64,000 bases of DNA from DASYFG01 sp036498565 (GTDB lineage Bacteria; Bacillota; Bacilli; Lactobacillales; Lactobacillaceae). Position numbers and translations under genes: made by a program. Location of the stretch: contig DASYFG010000003.1 of the NCBI GenBank assembly GCA_036498565.1, positions 186,001 through 250,000 on the forward strand. Reading direction: 5' to 3'. Position 1 is the stretch's first letter. The number at the start of each line of letters is the position of its first letter. Under the pieces are notes generated by a model. It was not told where the DNA came from and searched no databases. It saw nothing but the letters and a program-made list of their open reading frames with translations. Shown here piece after piece: positions 1 to 8,430 of this stretch.

Positions 1-681
1 GAAGATCATTGGGTTGTGGGTGGTCCCGTTAACAACGGCGGCGATGTTTTCCGTTGGGTGCGTGATAATTTGTTTGATGCGGAGAAGTCAACGGCGCATT
101 TGCTGGGCAAAAATGAATATGATTTGTTAACGGAAATTGCCGCCAATGTTGACGCTGGTGCTGATGGTTTGCTTTTTCATCCGTATTTGGGTGGCGAACG
201 TGCGCCGATTTGGGATGCTAATGCGCGTGGTTCGTTCTTTGGTTTGACGCATGGACATACCCGTGCGCACATGGTACGGGCGGTTTTGGAAGGGATTGTC
301 TTCAATATTTACATGGTGGCCTTGGCGCTTGAAGAAGTGGTGGGCGATCTAAAAGCCATCCAAGCAACTGGTGGTTTTGCGCGCAGTCCTTTATGGCGTC
401 AAATTATGGCGGACATTTTTGAACAAAGTCTCACCGTGCCACAAGCATTTGAAAGTGGCGCGTTGGCGGCGACTTTGATGGCGCAAAAAGCGTTGGGCAT
501 GGTTGATGATTTGGCCGTGATTGAAAAAATGGTGGGTGAAGCGCATACGTATGCACCGAATCCGGCGACACACACTGTTTACCGAGAATTAGCGCCAATT
601 TTCATTCGCTTAAGTCGACAATTGCAAACTGAGTACGCGAATATCGCGGCCTTCCAACGTGAGCACGCCCACAAGGACTAA
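1..681 (+). CDS. gntK: gluconate kinase, FGGY family (3' part)
   Basis: The gene enters from the left edge; the open frame runs from base 1 and the GTG at 16 is internal, so the start is outside the window. About 226 C-terminal residues remain. The FGGY C-terminal domain shows GGPVNNGG, then ADGLLFHPYLGGERAPIWD, RGSFFGLT and IQATGGFARSPLWRQIMADIF, which is the gluconokinase pattern of Firmicutes GntK rather than glycerol kinase. It would phosphorylate gluconate to 6-phosphogluconate in the cytosol. The stop is TAA at 679-681. Xylulokinase is the main alternative, less likely from the motif set. Confidence 0.85.
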   Translation, partial: EDHWVVGGPVNNGGDVFRWVRDNLFDAEKSTAHLLGKNEYDLLTEIAANVDAGADGLLFHPYLGGERAPIWDANARGSFFGLTHGHTRAHMVRAVLEGIVFNIYMVALALEEVVGDLKAIQATGGFARSPLWRQIMADIFEQSLTVPQAFESGALAATLMAQKALGMVDDLAVIEKMVGEAHTYAPNPATHTVYRELAPIFIRLSRQLQTEYANIAAFQREHAHKD

Positions 682-762
682 TGTTCGGTTTGTTACTTTT
701 TTGAAATATTTTCGATACAAAACAGACATTTTGTTTCATTTGGAAGCGTGTATAATGAATTT

Positions 763-904
763 AAGCTTAAATCTTGTATTTAAGCCGCATTACTCCCCCA
801 GTAATGATTTTTCATTTAACTCTCCCCAATTTTGTTAAATGATAACGTCGGTAACGACGTTTCAGGCACCGGTCTTTGCCCTCTCCGACCGGTGTCTTTT
901 TTTG
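763..904 (+). ncRNA. candidate small regulatory RNA, five hairpins with C-rich loops
   Basis: A TATAAT box at 751-756 lies just upstream. Five perfect hairpins follow in series: 765-772/778-785 (loop CTTGT), 788-794/800-806 (loop CCCCC), 813-820/834-841 (loop contains CTCCCC), 844-850/855-861 (loop GTAA) and 867-874/887-894 (loop contains CCCTCTCC). The last is followed by a T tract, so it is a terminator. No protein-coding frame fits. C-rich loops that mimic anti-Shine-Dalgarno sequence are typical of Gram-positive sRNAs such as Listeria LhrC and streptococcal csRNAs; similarity of layout is the only link. The -35 is weak (TTGTTT at 731-736, spacing 14). Confidence 0.7.
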
Positions 905-958
905 TGCTGGTATGGTAATATAGCAGCAATATGAAACAATTGCATTTGGGAGAATGGT

Positions 959-2647
959 ATGATTTGGGAAAAGCGGCTTGTTTGGGGATTTAAAGTCATT
1001 TTAATCGGTTTATTGCCACTGATTTTTGGCTGGATGACGCAGTATTTCAGTGGGCAAGCTTATGTGCGTTCTTTGCCGATTGCCATTGTCAATCAAGACA
1101 ACGGTGCTAAATATGGCCAAGAAAATTACAATATCGGCGCGACGATCATTCGTAAAATACGAACAAACGAAACGATTGATTGGCGCATTGTTACGAAAAA
1201 GTCTGCGCAACAAGGTTTGGCAAATGGTGATTATGTTGGTGTGGTTACCTTGCCTAAAAATTTATCTGCACAAATGGTACAAAATTTAACGCAAACCGGC
1301 GTCAAACCATTAGCCATCACGTATCAGGTCCGTCCGGAAACTTTAACGGTGGGGCGATTATTAACTTATAATGTGGCGCAAGGTTTGGAAAAACGCATTC
1401 GCAGTGCGGTGCGCCAAAAAGCATTGGCGGCGGCTGAAACCATGCTCACTTCAAAAGTTGGTCAGTACGACACGGCGACCCAAGCCGGCACGCAGCTTGC
1501 CGCGGGAGCCCAAACTTTACAAACCGGCATTCAGCGCTACACAGCAGGAACGAGCCAACTTGCGGCGGGCATTCAAAGTTTGCACCAGCAATTGGCTGAT
1601 TTGCCGAGTGGTTTGGCACAATTAAGCGCGGGTGCGAGTGCGTTGCAAACCGGCATTGATGCCTATACGCGACAAGTCGATGACGCAGCGACGGATGTAT
1701 CCACTGCGGCAGCGGCTTTGCCAGTGGCACAATTAACGCAATTACGCAGTTTTTTACAAAATACCGATACGCAAGTTGCCTTACAAAGTGTTGCAGCAAG
1801 CGCGCCGCAATACGCCGATTTAATCCAAATGCTGTTGACGCAACCTGACGTATTTGCACAAGTCGAAAAATTAGCGGGACAAGCAACGCGTTTGCAAAAA
1901 GCGTCCCAACAACTACGCGACGGGAGTGCAACGCTCACGGCCGGCGTGGCGCAACTCCAAACGCAAGGCAACAAATTAACCAACGGCGTTGCAGCACTTA
2001 ACGACGGTGCGCAAAAGCTGACACAGTATAACCAAATCCTAAACAGTGGTGCGGCTAAATTTGCCGCTGGGACGCAAACTTTCGCTGATCGATTGGGAGC
2101 GGTTAATCCAAAAGCCACGACGGCCAATATTTCTCAGTTAAAACAAGCGCTGGCTTTGCCGTTGCGTTTACAAGAAGTGCAGCCGGTGCAAAGCTTGTGG
2201 TTTGTGGTTTTGGCCGTGAGTTTGGCAGGGTATTGGTTAGCTTGGGTGCTCAGTGAATTGGCCGGCAAATATTTATCTCGCGCGCAAAAAATTGTGATGG
2301 TGGGCATTGGGTTGTTTGTCGTAACGGCGTTGATTCTACCGTTTGCATTGCTTGGCGAGTGGGTGTTAGTGGGCGCACAGCTTTTGATGCTGCTTTTGTT
2401 AGTTGGCGTTTTTGCTGGCTTACGACGTTTGACGGGATTTTGGACGTTTGGCATTGTGTTGATGTTGTTTATTGTCAGTCTGCTGGCGTACAGTTGGGTC
2501 GGCCATGCGCCGTGGTCGCCGTTGACGCAATGGCTTAATTGGCAAAATCAAGCGCCGCAGCATGATTTAAACGGCATGTTTGTGCTGGTGATGTTGCTCG
2601 TTTTATTGGGAAGTGGTTATTTTTATGCAAAAAAAGCAAGCCGTTAG
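959..2647 (+). CDS. YhgE/Pip-type membrane protein
   Basis: A 562-residue membrane protein. One transmembrane segment lies near residues 10-30, then a long extracytoplasmic region of alanine/glycine-rich heptad-like repeats (LAAGAQTLQTGI, LAAGIQSL, LSAGASALQTGI and similar), then about five transmembrane segments from residue 410 to the end. This layout is that of YhgE/Pip (phage infection protein) and the related EsaA proteins. The family usually has 700-900 residues, so this is a short member. The ATG at 959 has the SD GGGAG at 948-952. Substrate or role is unknown; phage receptor or export roles are known only from relatives. It converges with the HD gene and their ends overlap by four bases. 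Confidence 0.75.
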   Translation: MIWEKRLVWGFKVILIGLLPLIFGWMTQYFSGQAYVRSLPIAIVNQDNGAKYGQENYNIGATIIRKIRTNETIDWRIVTKKSAQQGLANGDYVGVVTLPKNLSAQMVQNLTQTGVKPLAITYQVRPETLTVGRLLTYNVAQGLEKRIRSAVRQKALAAAETMLTSKVGQYDTATQAGTQLAAGAQTLQTGIQRYTAGTSQLAAGIQSLHQQLADLPSGLAQLSAGASALQTGIDAYTRQVDDAATDVSTAAAALPVAQLTQLRSFLQNTDTQVALQSVAASAPQYADLIQMLLTQPDVFAQVEKLAGQATRLQKASQQLRDGSATLTAGVAQLQTQGNKLTNGVAALNDGAQKLTQYNQILNSGAAKFAAGTQTFADRLGAVNPKATTANISQLKQALALPLRLQEVQPVQSLWFVVLAVSLAGYWLAWVLSELAGKYLSRAQKIVMVGIGLFVVTALILPFALLGEWVLVGAQLLMLLLLVGVFAGLRRLTGFWTFGIVLMLFIVSLLAYSWVGHAPWSPLTQWLNWQNQAPQHDLNGMFVLVMLLVLLGSGYFYAKKASR

Positions 2648-2657
2648 GCTTGCTTTT
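2632..2657. terminator. bidirectional terminator overlapping both stop codons
   Basis: A perfect 11-bp stem (2632-2642 with 2647-2657) and loop GTTA, with A and T runs on both sides, so it can act on both strands. The stop codons of the two convergent genes lie in its loop. Confidence 0.85.
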
Positions 2658-4011
2658 CGTTTGGTCGGACTAAAATGTCGTTTTTGATATAATTTTGGAA
2701 TTCTTGGCGGACGTCGGTGAGCAAATCTGTGCCGTCAACTTGCAGCATTTCCTTTGGGAAAAAGAAACGTTGGTCGATGCTGGCTTGGCCTTTAATGGCG
2801 GCAACCAGCTTTGAAACGGTTGATAATTCTACGCGCGTGCCGTCTTTTTGGAGCAAGTCGATTTGCGTCCGTGGTTTGGCGGCGTTTGGTTGATAATCAT
2901 CGTAGGGCAAGTCGTAAGCGTCGTTTTCTGCTGTGTAAAAATCAGCTGGATAACCCGCTTTTTCCACCAAATCGCGCACATCATCAATCAAATCATCGGC
3001 ATCGGATGACACCAAAATTGATTTGAGTGGTTTACGTGTCATGAAACGGCGTGCAAGATCACTTAAAATGGGGTCGGGATGTTGTTGCCACAGATTGATA
3101 TATGTCCAAAAAACGTTGTCATCAAGCGCTAAATATGCCTCCAAAGTCAGTTTGCCACCAGCAAATAACGGTGTCAAAAACGGCCCGACAAAACTCAAAT
3201 CCTTGCCTGGTGTGTTGCGTGCGTCGTCATAAAGTGTTTGGGCGCGTTCTAATAAATGCTCCAATAAGACTTCCAAACCGCGGCTGGCCGGGTGGAAATA
3301 CACTTGCAAATACATTTGATAACGGCTGGTGATGTAGTCTTCGACAGCATGCAAACCGTTATAATCCACGACAATACCGTCTTGAACCGGACGCAGCGTG
3401 CGCAAAATGCGATCAAGGTCGAACTCGCCATACTTCGTACCAGTGAAATACGTATCGCGAAGCAAATAATCCATGCGATCGACGTCAAGTTGGCTAGAAA
3501 TCAGTTGCACGACTTGCTTGTTTTCGTAGGTTTTCGCAATGACGCTGGCGACTTCGTTTGGAAAATTCGGCGACACACGGCGTAGCACTTGATTGATTTC
3601 CGTGTCACCAGTCAAAATATCTTGCGTCCAAGCTTCATGATCCGTATCAAAAATATGTTCAAATGTGTGCGAAAAAGCGCCGTGACCAACGTCGTGCAAT
3701 AAAGCGGCGGTGATGGTGACCAATCGTTCTTCAGGGTGCCACAAACCATCATCAGGCGTTTGTGAGACGAAGTGACGGCCAAAATAACTAGTGATTCGGC
3801 GTGCGATTTCATAGGCGCCTAATGAATGGCTAAAGCGCGAGTGTTCTGCGCCGTGGAAAACCATGTTGGCGATGCTAGTGGCGCGGACGCGACGCAAGCG
3901 TTGGAATTCGGCGGTGTTAATTAAATCCAAAATGACTTGATCCTGTACTTGGATAAAATCGTGGATAGGATCCAAAAAAACTTTTTCTTGCGCTAATTTT
4001 TGCTCCGACAT
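2644..4011 (-). CDS. HD-domain phosphohydrolase (YwfO-like dNTPase)
   Basis: A 455-residue HD-superfamily protein. The N-terminal half carries an H...HD metal-site pattern: RRVRATS, HSRFSHSLGAYEIARR, then LLHDVGHGAFSHTFEH. This matches the YwfO/EF1143-type deoxynucleoside triphosphate triphosphohydrolases of Firmicutes, which hydrolyse dNTPs to nucleoside and triphosphate in the cytosol. The start was set at the ATG at 4011, which has GGAGG six bases upstream; a longer in-frame TTG at 4023 is itself part of that SD. The 5' end faces the DUF1934 gene across an AT-rich divergent promoter region with TATAAT at 4043-4048. Substrate is inferred from the family. Confidence 0.8.
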   Translation of the reverse strand: MSEQKLAQEKVFLDPIHDFIQVQDQVILDLINTAEFQRLRRVRATSIANMVFHGAEHSRFSHSLGAYEIARRITSYFGRHFVSQTPDDGLWHPEERLVTITAALLHDVGHGAFSHTFEHIFDTDHEAWTQDILTGDTEINQVLRRVSPNFPNEVASVIAKTYENKQVVQLISSQLDVDRMDYLLRDTYFTGTKYGEFDLDRILRTLRPVQDGIVVDYNGLHAVEDYITSRYQMYLQVYFHPASRGLEVLLEHLLERAQTLYDDARNTPGKDLSFVGPFLTPLFAGGKLTLEAYLALDDNVFWTYINLWQQHPDPILSDLARRFMTRKPLKSILVSSDADDLIDDVRDLVEKAGYPADFYTAENDAYDLPYDDYQPNAAKPRTQIDLLQKDGTRVELSTVSKLVAAIKGQASIDQRFFFPKEMLQVDGTDLLTDVRQEFQNYIKNDILVRPNEKQA

Positions 4012-4090
4012 GCTATCCTCCAAGGGGCGATTTGCTATATACTATAATTATACGCGATTTTAGTGATAAAATCTTTTTAGGAGTAACGAA

Positions 4091-4528
4091 ATGTCACAAA
4101 TTCCCGAAAAACAAATCGTTAAAGTACATTTACAAACGGAAATTTTCCAACAAGACGAAACTGAATCATTTGATATTCGCGCAAATGGCGAACTAGTGAT
4201 GGTGGGCGATGCATTGATTTTGCGTTACACCGAAACCTTACCAGGGCAACCAGAAGCACCGGTGTTGTTCAAATTCACCGGCAATGGCTTGGTGACGTTG
4301 AGTCGTCGCGGGGACACGCCGATGAAATTATTTTTCCAACAAGCCCAGCGGCTGCGCGCTCAATATCAAACGGCCACCGGCCCTTTGGATGTAGAAACGT
4401 TAACGACGTTATTGCAAGCACAAGTTGATGTGCCGGCTGGCCGCGGCGATGTTGCGGTGGACTATACGCTGTTTGTGAGTGGGCAATTAATTGGGCAATA
4501 TCGGATTAGGTTGCAATTTAACCGCTAA
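4091..4528 (+). CDS. DUF1934 (YwiB-like) beta-barrel protein
   Basis: A 145-residue protein matching DUF1934, known from B. subtilis YwiB as a small calycin-like beta barrel. Recognisable parts are VHLQTEIFQQDETESFDIRANGEL near the N-terminus, LILRYTETLPG, and a C-terminal VDYTLFVSGQLIGQYRIRLQF. No catalytic residues can be named and the function is unknown. The start has AGGAG upstream. It lies directly upstream of rpoE, as in many lactobacilli, and the rpoE promoter sits in its 3' end. The divergent neighbour is the HD phosphohydrolase. Confidence 0.75.
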   Translation: MSQIPEKQIVKVHLQTEIFQQDETESFDIRANGELVMVGDALILRYTETLPGQPEAPVLFKFTGNGLVTLSRRGDTPMKLFFQQAQRLRAQYQTATGPLDVETLTTLLQAQVDVPAGRGDVAVDYTLFVSGQLIGQYRIRLQFNR

Positions 4529-4539
4529 CCCTGTATGAT
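4511..4539 (+). promoter_or_regulatory. rpoE promoter
   Basis: TTGCAA at 4511-4516, a 17-bp spacer, and TATGAT at 4534-4539. The -35 lies in the last codons of the DUF1934 gene. Transcription would begin near 4546. Confidence 0.65.
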
Positions 4540-4574
4540 AGACTAGATATAAAGTGCGAAAGGACGTGCAGATT

Positions 4575-5150
4575 TTGGCACTAACACAATTTGAAAACCA
4601 ACCAAAAGAAGAATTGTCATTTGTAGAAATTGCACAAGCAATTTTGGATGAAAAACGTGACACAATGCCTTTTAAAGACATTGTGTCCGGCATTCAAAAC
4701 TTCTTGGGTTTGAACGACGATGACATTAAGGCGCGTTTGGCGCAATTCTATACTGATTTGAACGTTGATGGCTCATTTATTTCTTTGGGCGGCAACGTTT
4801 GGGGTTTGCGTGCGTGGTATCCTGTGGACGCCATTGACGAAAACATTCACGGAATTGAAGAAGACGTTGAAGACGAAGATGCACCAAAGCGTAAGAAGGC
4901 TGCCAAAAAGGTTAACGTCTTTGCGGGCGATGTTGCCGATGACGATGTCATTGATTACAACGATGATGACCCTGAAGACGACGACTTTGCGGGTGTTGAA
5001 GACGAAGATGCGGATGCACAAGACGCTGATGTTGAAACAGACGAAGAAGAAGTTCCAGAAGATGCGGACTTGTCTTTGGAAGACAACATGGCAGAATTGG
5101 CCGGTGAAGACGATCTTGATGATTTGTCTGACGGTGACGAAGAACGTTAA
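4575..5150 (+). CDS. rpoE: RNA polymerase delta subunit
   Basis: The delta subunit binds RNA polymerase, lowers non-specific DNA binding and speeds recycling. The N-terminal winged-helix domain (about residues 1-85) shows ELSFVEIAQAIL, PFKDIVSGIQ, RLAQFYTDLNVDGSF and WGLRAWYPVD. The rest is a long disordered tail made almost only of Asp and Glu with a short basic stretch (PKRKKAAKK). The start was set at TTG 4575 (reading MALTQFEN), 10 bases after AAAGGA; the longer GTG starts at 4554 and 4566 have no correctly spaced SD. It has its own promoter and is followed directly by the pyrG promoter, without a terminator between them. Confidence 0.93.
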   Translation: MALTQFENQPKEELSFVEIAQAILDEKRDTMPFKDIVSGIQNFLGLNDDDIKARLAQFYTDLNVDGSFISLGGNVWGLRAWYPVDAIDENIHGIEEDVEDEDAPKRKKAAKKVNVFAGDVADDDVIDYNDDDPEDDDFAGVEDEDADAQDADVETDEEEVPEDADLSLEDNMAELAGEDDLDDLSDGDEER

Positions 5151-5178
5151 TTTAACATCGTCGTTTGAGAAATATTTC

Positions 5179-5276
5179 TTGACGCCTTTGCTAAAATTCG
5201 GTATATTATATTTGGGCTCCCATTTAATGGGACAGACGATTTAAAAGCTCCCAAGCATTAGTGCTTGGGAGCTTTT
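5179..5276 (+). promoter_or_regulatory. pyrG promoter and CTP-sensing attenuator
   Basis: TTGACG (5179-5184), 17-bp spacer, TATATT (5202-5207) and a predicted start at 5214 giving a transcript that begins GGGCUC. Downstream is a terminator: stem 5243-5257 with 5262-5276, loop TTAG, and a T run. The 5' arm contains GCUCCC. This is the pattern of B. subtilis pyrG, where low CTP causes repeated G addition at the 5' end and the extra Gs pair with the C/U-rich arm to prevent termination. The mechanism is inferred from that precedent; all sequence parts are visible here. Confidence 0.85.
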
Positions 5277-5324
5277 CTATTTACTCCAGCGTGCAACAGA
5301 ACATAGAATTTGGAGGCAAAATTG

Positions 5325-6935
5325 ATGACAAAACAAACAAAGTTCATTTTCGTGACGGGTGGCGTGGTTTCTTCTTTGGGTAAAGGAATTGTGGCCGCAT
5401 CATTGGGGCGTTTATTGAAAAACCGTGGTTTGAAAATCGCGGTACAAAAGTTAGATCCTTACATTAACATTGATCCTGGGACGATGTCGCCTTATCAACA
5501 CGGGGAAACGTTTGTGACGGGTGATGGTTTGGAAACGGATTTGGATATGGGTCACTATGAACGTTTCATGGATATCGACACGAACCGTTATTCAAACGTG
5601 ACGCAAGGTAAAATTTATTCAGAAGTTTTGGAAAAAGAACGTCGCGGGGACTACAACGGTGGTACCGTGCAAGTAATTCCGCACATCACCGACGCGATTA
5701 AAGACAAGATGTTCAAAGCAGCCGAATCAACAGGTGCAGACATTGTCATCGTCGAAGTTGGTGGTACGGTCGGTGATATCGAATCTTTGCCATTCATGGA
5801 AGCTTTACGTCAAATGAAGGCGCAAGTGGGTCAAGAAAATGTTTTCTACATTCACGCGAGCTTGTTGGTGTACTTGCGCGCAGCTGGTGAAGCCAAAACC
5901 AAGCCAACGCAACATTCAGTGAAGACGTTGCAATCTTTGGGCATTCAACCAGACATGTTGGTGTTGCGGACGGAACAACCTTTGGAAGATGACTTGCGCG
6001 CCAAGTTGGCCCAATTTACCGACGTGAAGCCAGAAGCAGTGGTTGAAAGTTTGGACGTTGATGTGTTGTACGAAGTGCCTTTGAACTTGCAAAAGCAAGG
6101 CATGGACGACGTTGTTTTGGCAAAGTTGGGCGTGGACGCGCCAGCCGCTGACATGACGCAATGGGCGCAAATGGTTGATAACATCAAAAACCCAAAGAAG
6201 ACGGTTGACATCGCGGTTGTGGGGAAGTACACGGATTTGCCAGACGCTTATATTTCGGTGAACGAAGCGTTGAAGCACGCCGGTTACGCCCAAGACACGG
6301 AAGTGAATTTGCATCACATCAAATCTGAAACCGTGACCGCTGATAACGCGCGCGAGTTGTTGGCCGATGCCGATGGTGTGATGGTGCCCGGTGGCTTTGG
6401 TGAACGTGGAACTGAAGGGAAGATTCAAGCTATTCGCTTTGCCCGTGAAAATAACGTGCCGTTTTTGGGCGTGTGCTTGGGGATGCAATTGGCGTCAGTT
6501 GAATTTGCCCGCCATGTTTTGGGTTACGACGATGCAAACTCGACAGAATTAAACCCAGCTACCAACGCGCCAATTATTGATTTGATGAAGGATCAAGAAG
6601 GCGTTGAAAACTTGGGTGGGACGTTGCGTTTGGGCTTCTACCCTGCCAAATTAGCTGAAGGTTCATTGACCGCCAAAGCTTATGGCAACGCAACGGAAAT
6701 TCAACAACGTCACCGTCACCGTTACGAATTTAACACGAAGTTCCGTGATGAATTTGAAAAGGCGGGGATGGTTTTCTCAGCGACATCACCAGATAATCGT
6801 TTGATGGAAGTGATTGAATTGCCAAGCAATGATTTCTTTATTGCCGCACAATATCACCCAGAATTCTTGAGTCGTCCGGACAAACCCGAAGGTTTGTACC
6901 ATGATTTCGTTCAAGCGGCCATCAATACAAAATAA
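5325..6935 (+). CDS. pyrG: CTP synthase
   Basis: Converts UTP, ATP and glutamine to CTP. It has 536 residues, the usual length. The N-terminal synthetase domain (about 1-267) shows FIFVTGGVVSSLGKGI, LDPYINIDPGTMSPYQHGE and VEVGGTVGDIES. The C-terminal class I glutaminase domain shows GVMVPGGFGERG, LGVCLGMQ with the nucleophile Cys384, and YHPEF. The start is ATG 5325 with GGAGG eight bases upstream; the longer frame from TTG 5310 begins within the SD. Expression is probably controlled by the CTP attenuator in the leader. Confidence 0.97.
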   Translation: MTKQTKFIFVTGGVVSSLGKGIVAASLGRLLKNRGLKIAVQKLDPYINIDPGTMSPYQHGETFVTGDGLETDLDMGHYERFMDIDTNRYSNVTQGKIYSEVLEKERRGDYNGGTVQVIPHITDAIKDKMFKAAESTGADIVIVEVGGTVGDIESLPFMEALRQMKAQVGQENVFYIHASLLVYLRAAGEAKTKPTQHSVKTLQSLGIQPDMLVLRTEQPLEDDLRAKLAQFTDVKPEAVVESLDVDVLYEVPLNLQKQGMDDVVLAKLGVDAPAADMTQWAQMVDNIKNPKKTVDIAVVGKYTDLPDAYISVNEALKHAGYAQDTEVNLHHIKSETVTADNARELLADADGVMVPGGFGERGTEGKIQAIRFARENNVPFLGVCLGMQLASVEFARHVLGYDDANSTELNPATNAPIIDLMKDQEGVENLGGTLRLGFYPAKLAEGSLTAKAYGNATEIQQRHRHRYEFNTKFRDEFEKAGMVFSATSPDNRLMEVIELPSNDFFIAAQYHPEFLSRPDKPEGLYHDFVQAAINTK

Positions 6936-6937
6936 AA

Positions 6938-6966
6938 TTGTTTTTGCCGGTAAAAAACGGTACAAT
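6938..6966 (+). promoter_or_regulatory. murA promoter
   Basis: TTGTTT (6938-6943), 17-bp spacer, TACAAT (6961-6966), starting at the end of pyrG. The 80-nt leader that follows has two short hairpins, CGGAC/GTCCG near 6994-7009 and GGTAC/GTACC near 7012-7031, with no terminator T run. Confidence 0.6.
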
Positions 6967-7050
6967 AACAACGATTGACTAGATAAGCGGACAACTTTGT
7001 CCGTGAATTAACGGTACAACCAGTTGGTACCGACGATAAGGAAACACACT

Positions 7051-8337
7051 ATGGCAAAGATTATTGTCCAAGGTGGCCACCGTTTGCACGGTGAAGTCAC
7101 GATTGGTGGGGCTAAAAATTCAACAGTAGCGCTGATTCCCGCGGCGATTTTGGCAGATACACCCGTCAAATTTGATAGCGTACCAAGTATTTTGGACGTG
7201 AAAAACTTACAACTTATTTTATCAGCGATGAACGTGCCATCCGAGTTTAGCGATGGCGAATTGACGATTGATCCAACGCACATTGCCGAAAGTGAATTGC
7301 CTAGTGGGGCAATCAAGTCTTTGCGTGCGTCTTATTACTTCATGGGCTCATTGCTTGGCCGTTTTGGCCGAGCGACGGTGACTTTCCCTGGTGGTGATAA
7401 TTTGGGACGTCGGCCAATTGACCAGCACCGCAAAGGTTTTGAAGCTTTGGGCGCGACTTGGCATGAAGAAGGCGATTTGATTCACATTGAAACTGGACCC
7501 GAAGGGTTGCGCGGTGCGCGCATTTATTTGGACACGGTTTCAGTGGGAGCAACGATTAACACGATGCTTGCCGCGGTTAAGGCCAAAGGTTTGACGGTGA
7601 TTGAAAACGTTGCGAAAGAACCTGAAATCGTTGATATTGCAACGTTCTTGAACAACATGGGGGCCAAAGTTCGTGGCGCTGGAACCGACACAATCCGCAT
7701 TGAAGGGGTTGAACGTTTGGAAAGCCACAACACGCACACCATTATTCCTGACCGCATCGAAGCTGGGACGTACATGAGTGCGGCCGCGGCGATGGGTGAT
7801 GGTGTTTGGGTGAAAAATGTTATTCCAGAACACTTGGAAGCATTCACGTCAAAGTTATTTGAAGCGGGCGTGCAATTAGTGATCGAAGAAGACCAAATTT
7901 TTGTTCCTAAAACCGATTCATTGAAGGCGTTGCATTTGCGGACTTCACCATACCCTGGTTTGGCAACGGACTTGCAACAACCAGTCACACCATTATTGTT
8001 CAAAGCGGAAGCGGAAAGTTTGATTGAAGACACGATTTATCCAAAGCGTGTCATGCACATTCCAGAATTGCGTTTGCTTGGCGGCGTGATTAATTCCAAA
8101 GAACAAGGCAAAATCACGGTAACGCCAACGCAACGTTTGGTCGGTGCTACGGTTGAAGCTGCTGAAATTCGCGCCGGCGCAGCGTTGATCGTTGCCGCAT
8201 TGATGGCCGAAGGCACAACCGTGATTGAAAACGCTGATCACATCTTACGTGGTTATGATTTGGTGGAAGAAAAGTTCCGCGCGTTGGGCGCGGATTTGAC
8301 GGTTGAAGGCTTGGACAAAGTTAATTTGATGCCGTAA
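7051..8337 (+). CDS. murA: UDP-GlcNAc 1-carboxyvinyltransferase (Asp-type)
   Basis: First committed step of peptidoglycan synthesis: transfers enolpyruvate from PEP to UDP-GlcNAc. The protein has 428 residues. GGAKNSTVAL (residues 19-28) contains the Lys22-Asn23 pair. The active-site loop reads FPGGDNLGRRPIDQH, so residue 116 is Asp where most MurA enzymes have the catalytic Cys that fosfomycin alkylates. The start is ATG 7051 with AAGGA upstream. Placement after pyrG is usual for one of the two MurA paralogues in lactic acid bacteria; a second copy outside the window is possible. Confidence 0.93.
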   Translation: MAKIIVQGGHRLHGEVTIGGAKNSTVALIPAAILADTPVKFDSVPSILDVKNLQLILSAMNVPSEFSDGELTIDPTHIAESELPSGAIKSLRASYYFMGSLLGRFGRATVTFPGGDNLGRRPIDQHRKGFEALGATWHEEGDLIHIETGPEGLRGARIYLDTVSVGATINTMLAAVKAKGLTVIENVAKEPEIVDIATFLNNMGAKVRGAGTDTIRIEGVERLESHNTHTIIPDRIEAGTYMSAAAAMGDGVWVKNVIPEHLEAFTSKLFEAGVQLVIEEDQIFVPKTDSLKALHLRTSPYPGLATDLQQPVTPLLFKAEAESLIEDTIYPKRVMHIPELRLLGGVINSKEQGKITVTPTQRLVGATVEAAEIRAGAALIVAALMAEGTTVIENADHILRGYDLVEEKFRALGADLTVEGLDKVNLMP

Positions 8338-8342
8338 GCAAC

Positions 8343-8371
8343 TTGCAACAGCATCAAAACCGTGATAAACT
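8343..8371 (+). promoter_or_regulatory. rpmE2 promoter
   Basis: TTGCAA (8343-8348), 17-bp spacer, TAAACT (8366-8371). A small hairpin (CTGCTA/TAGCAG) lies in the leader before the SD AAGGAG. Confidence 0.6.
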
Positions 8372-8430
8372 ATTAAGGTTAAAAATAAACTGACTCTGCT
8401 AAACGCTAGCAGGGCGCTAAGGAGAACATC

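Noticed and set aside
763..904. 6S RNA for the multi-hairpin RNA
   Set aside because: 6S RNA is one long rod with a central bubble; this is a row of separate short hairpins.
1446..2127. Two long antisense frames within the YhgE gene
   Set aside because: They mirror the repetitive Ala/Gly/Gln-rich codons of the plus-strand repeats and have no family similarity.
4041..4080. Well-defined divergent promoters between the HD and DUF1934 genes
   Set aside because: TATAAT-like boxes exist on both strands, but no convincing -35 at 16-18 bp for either.
5916..6488. 190-codon open frame antisense to pyrG
   Set aside because: Fully inside a conserved gene, no SD, and composition is that of a shadow frame.
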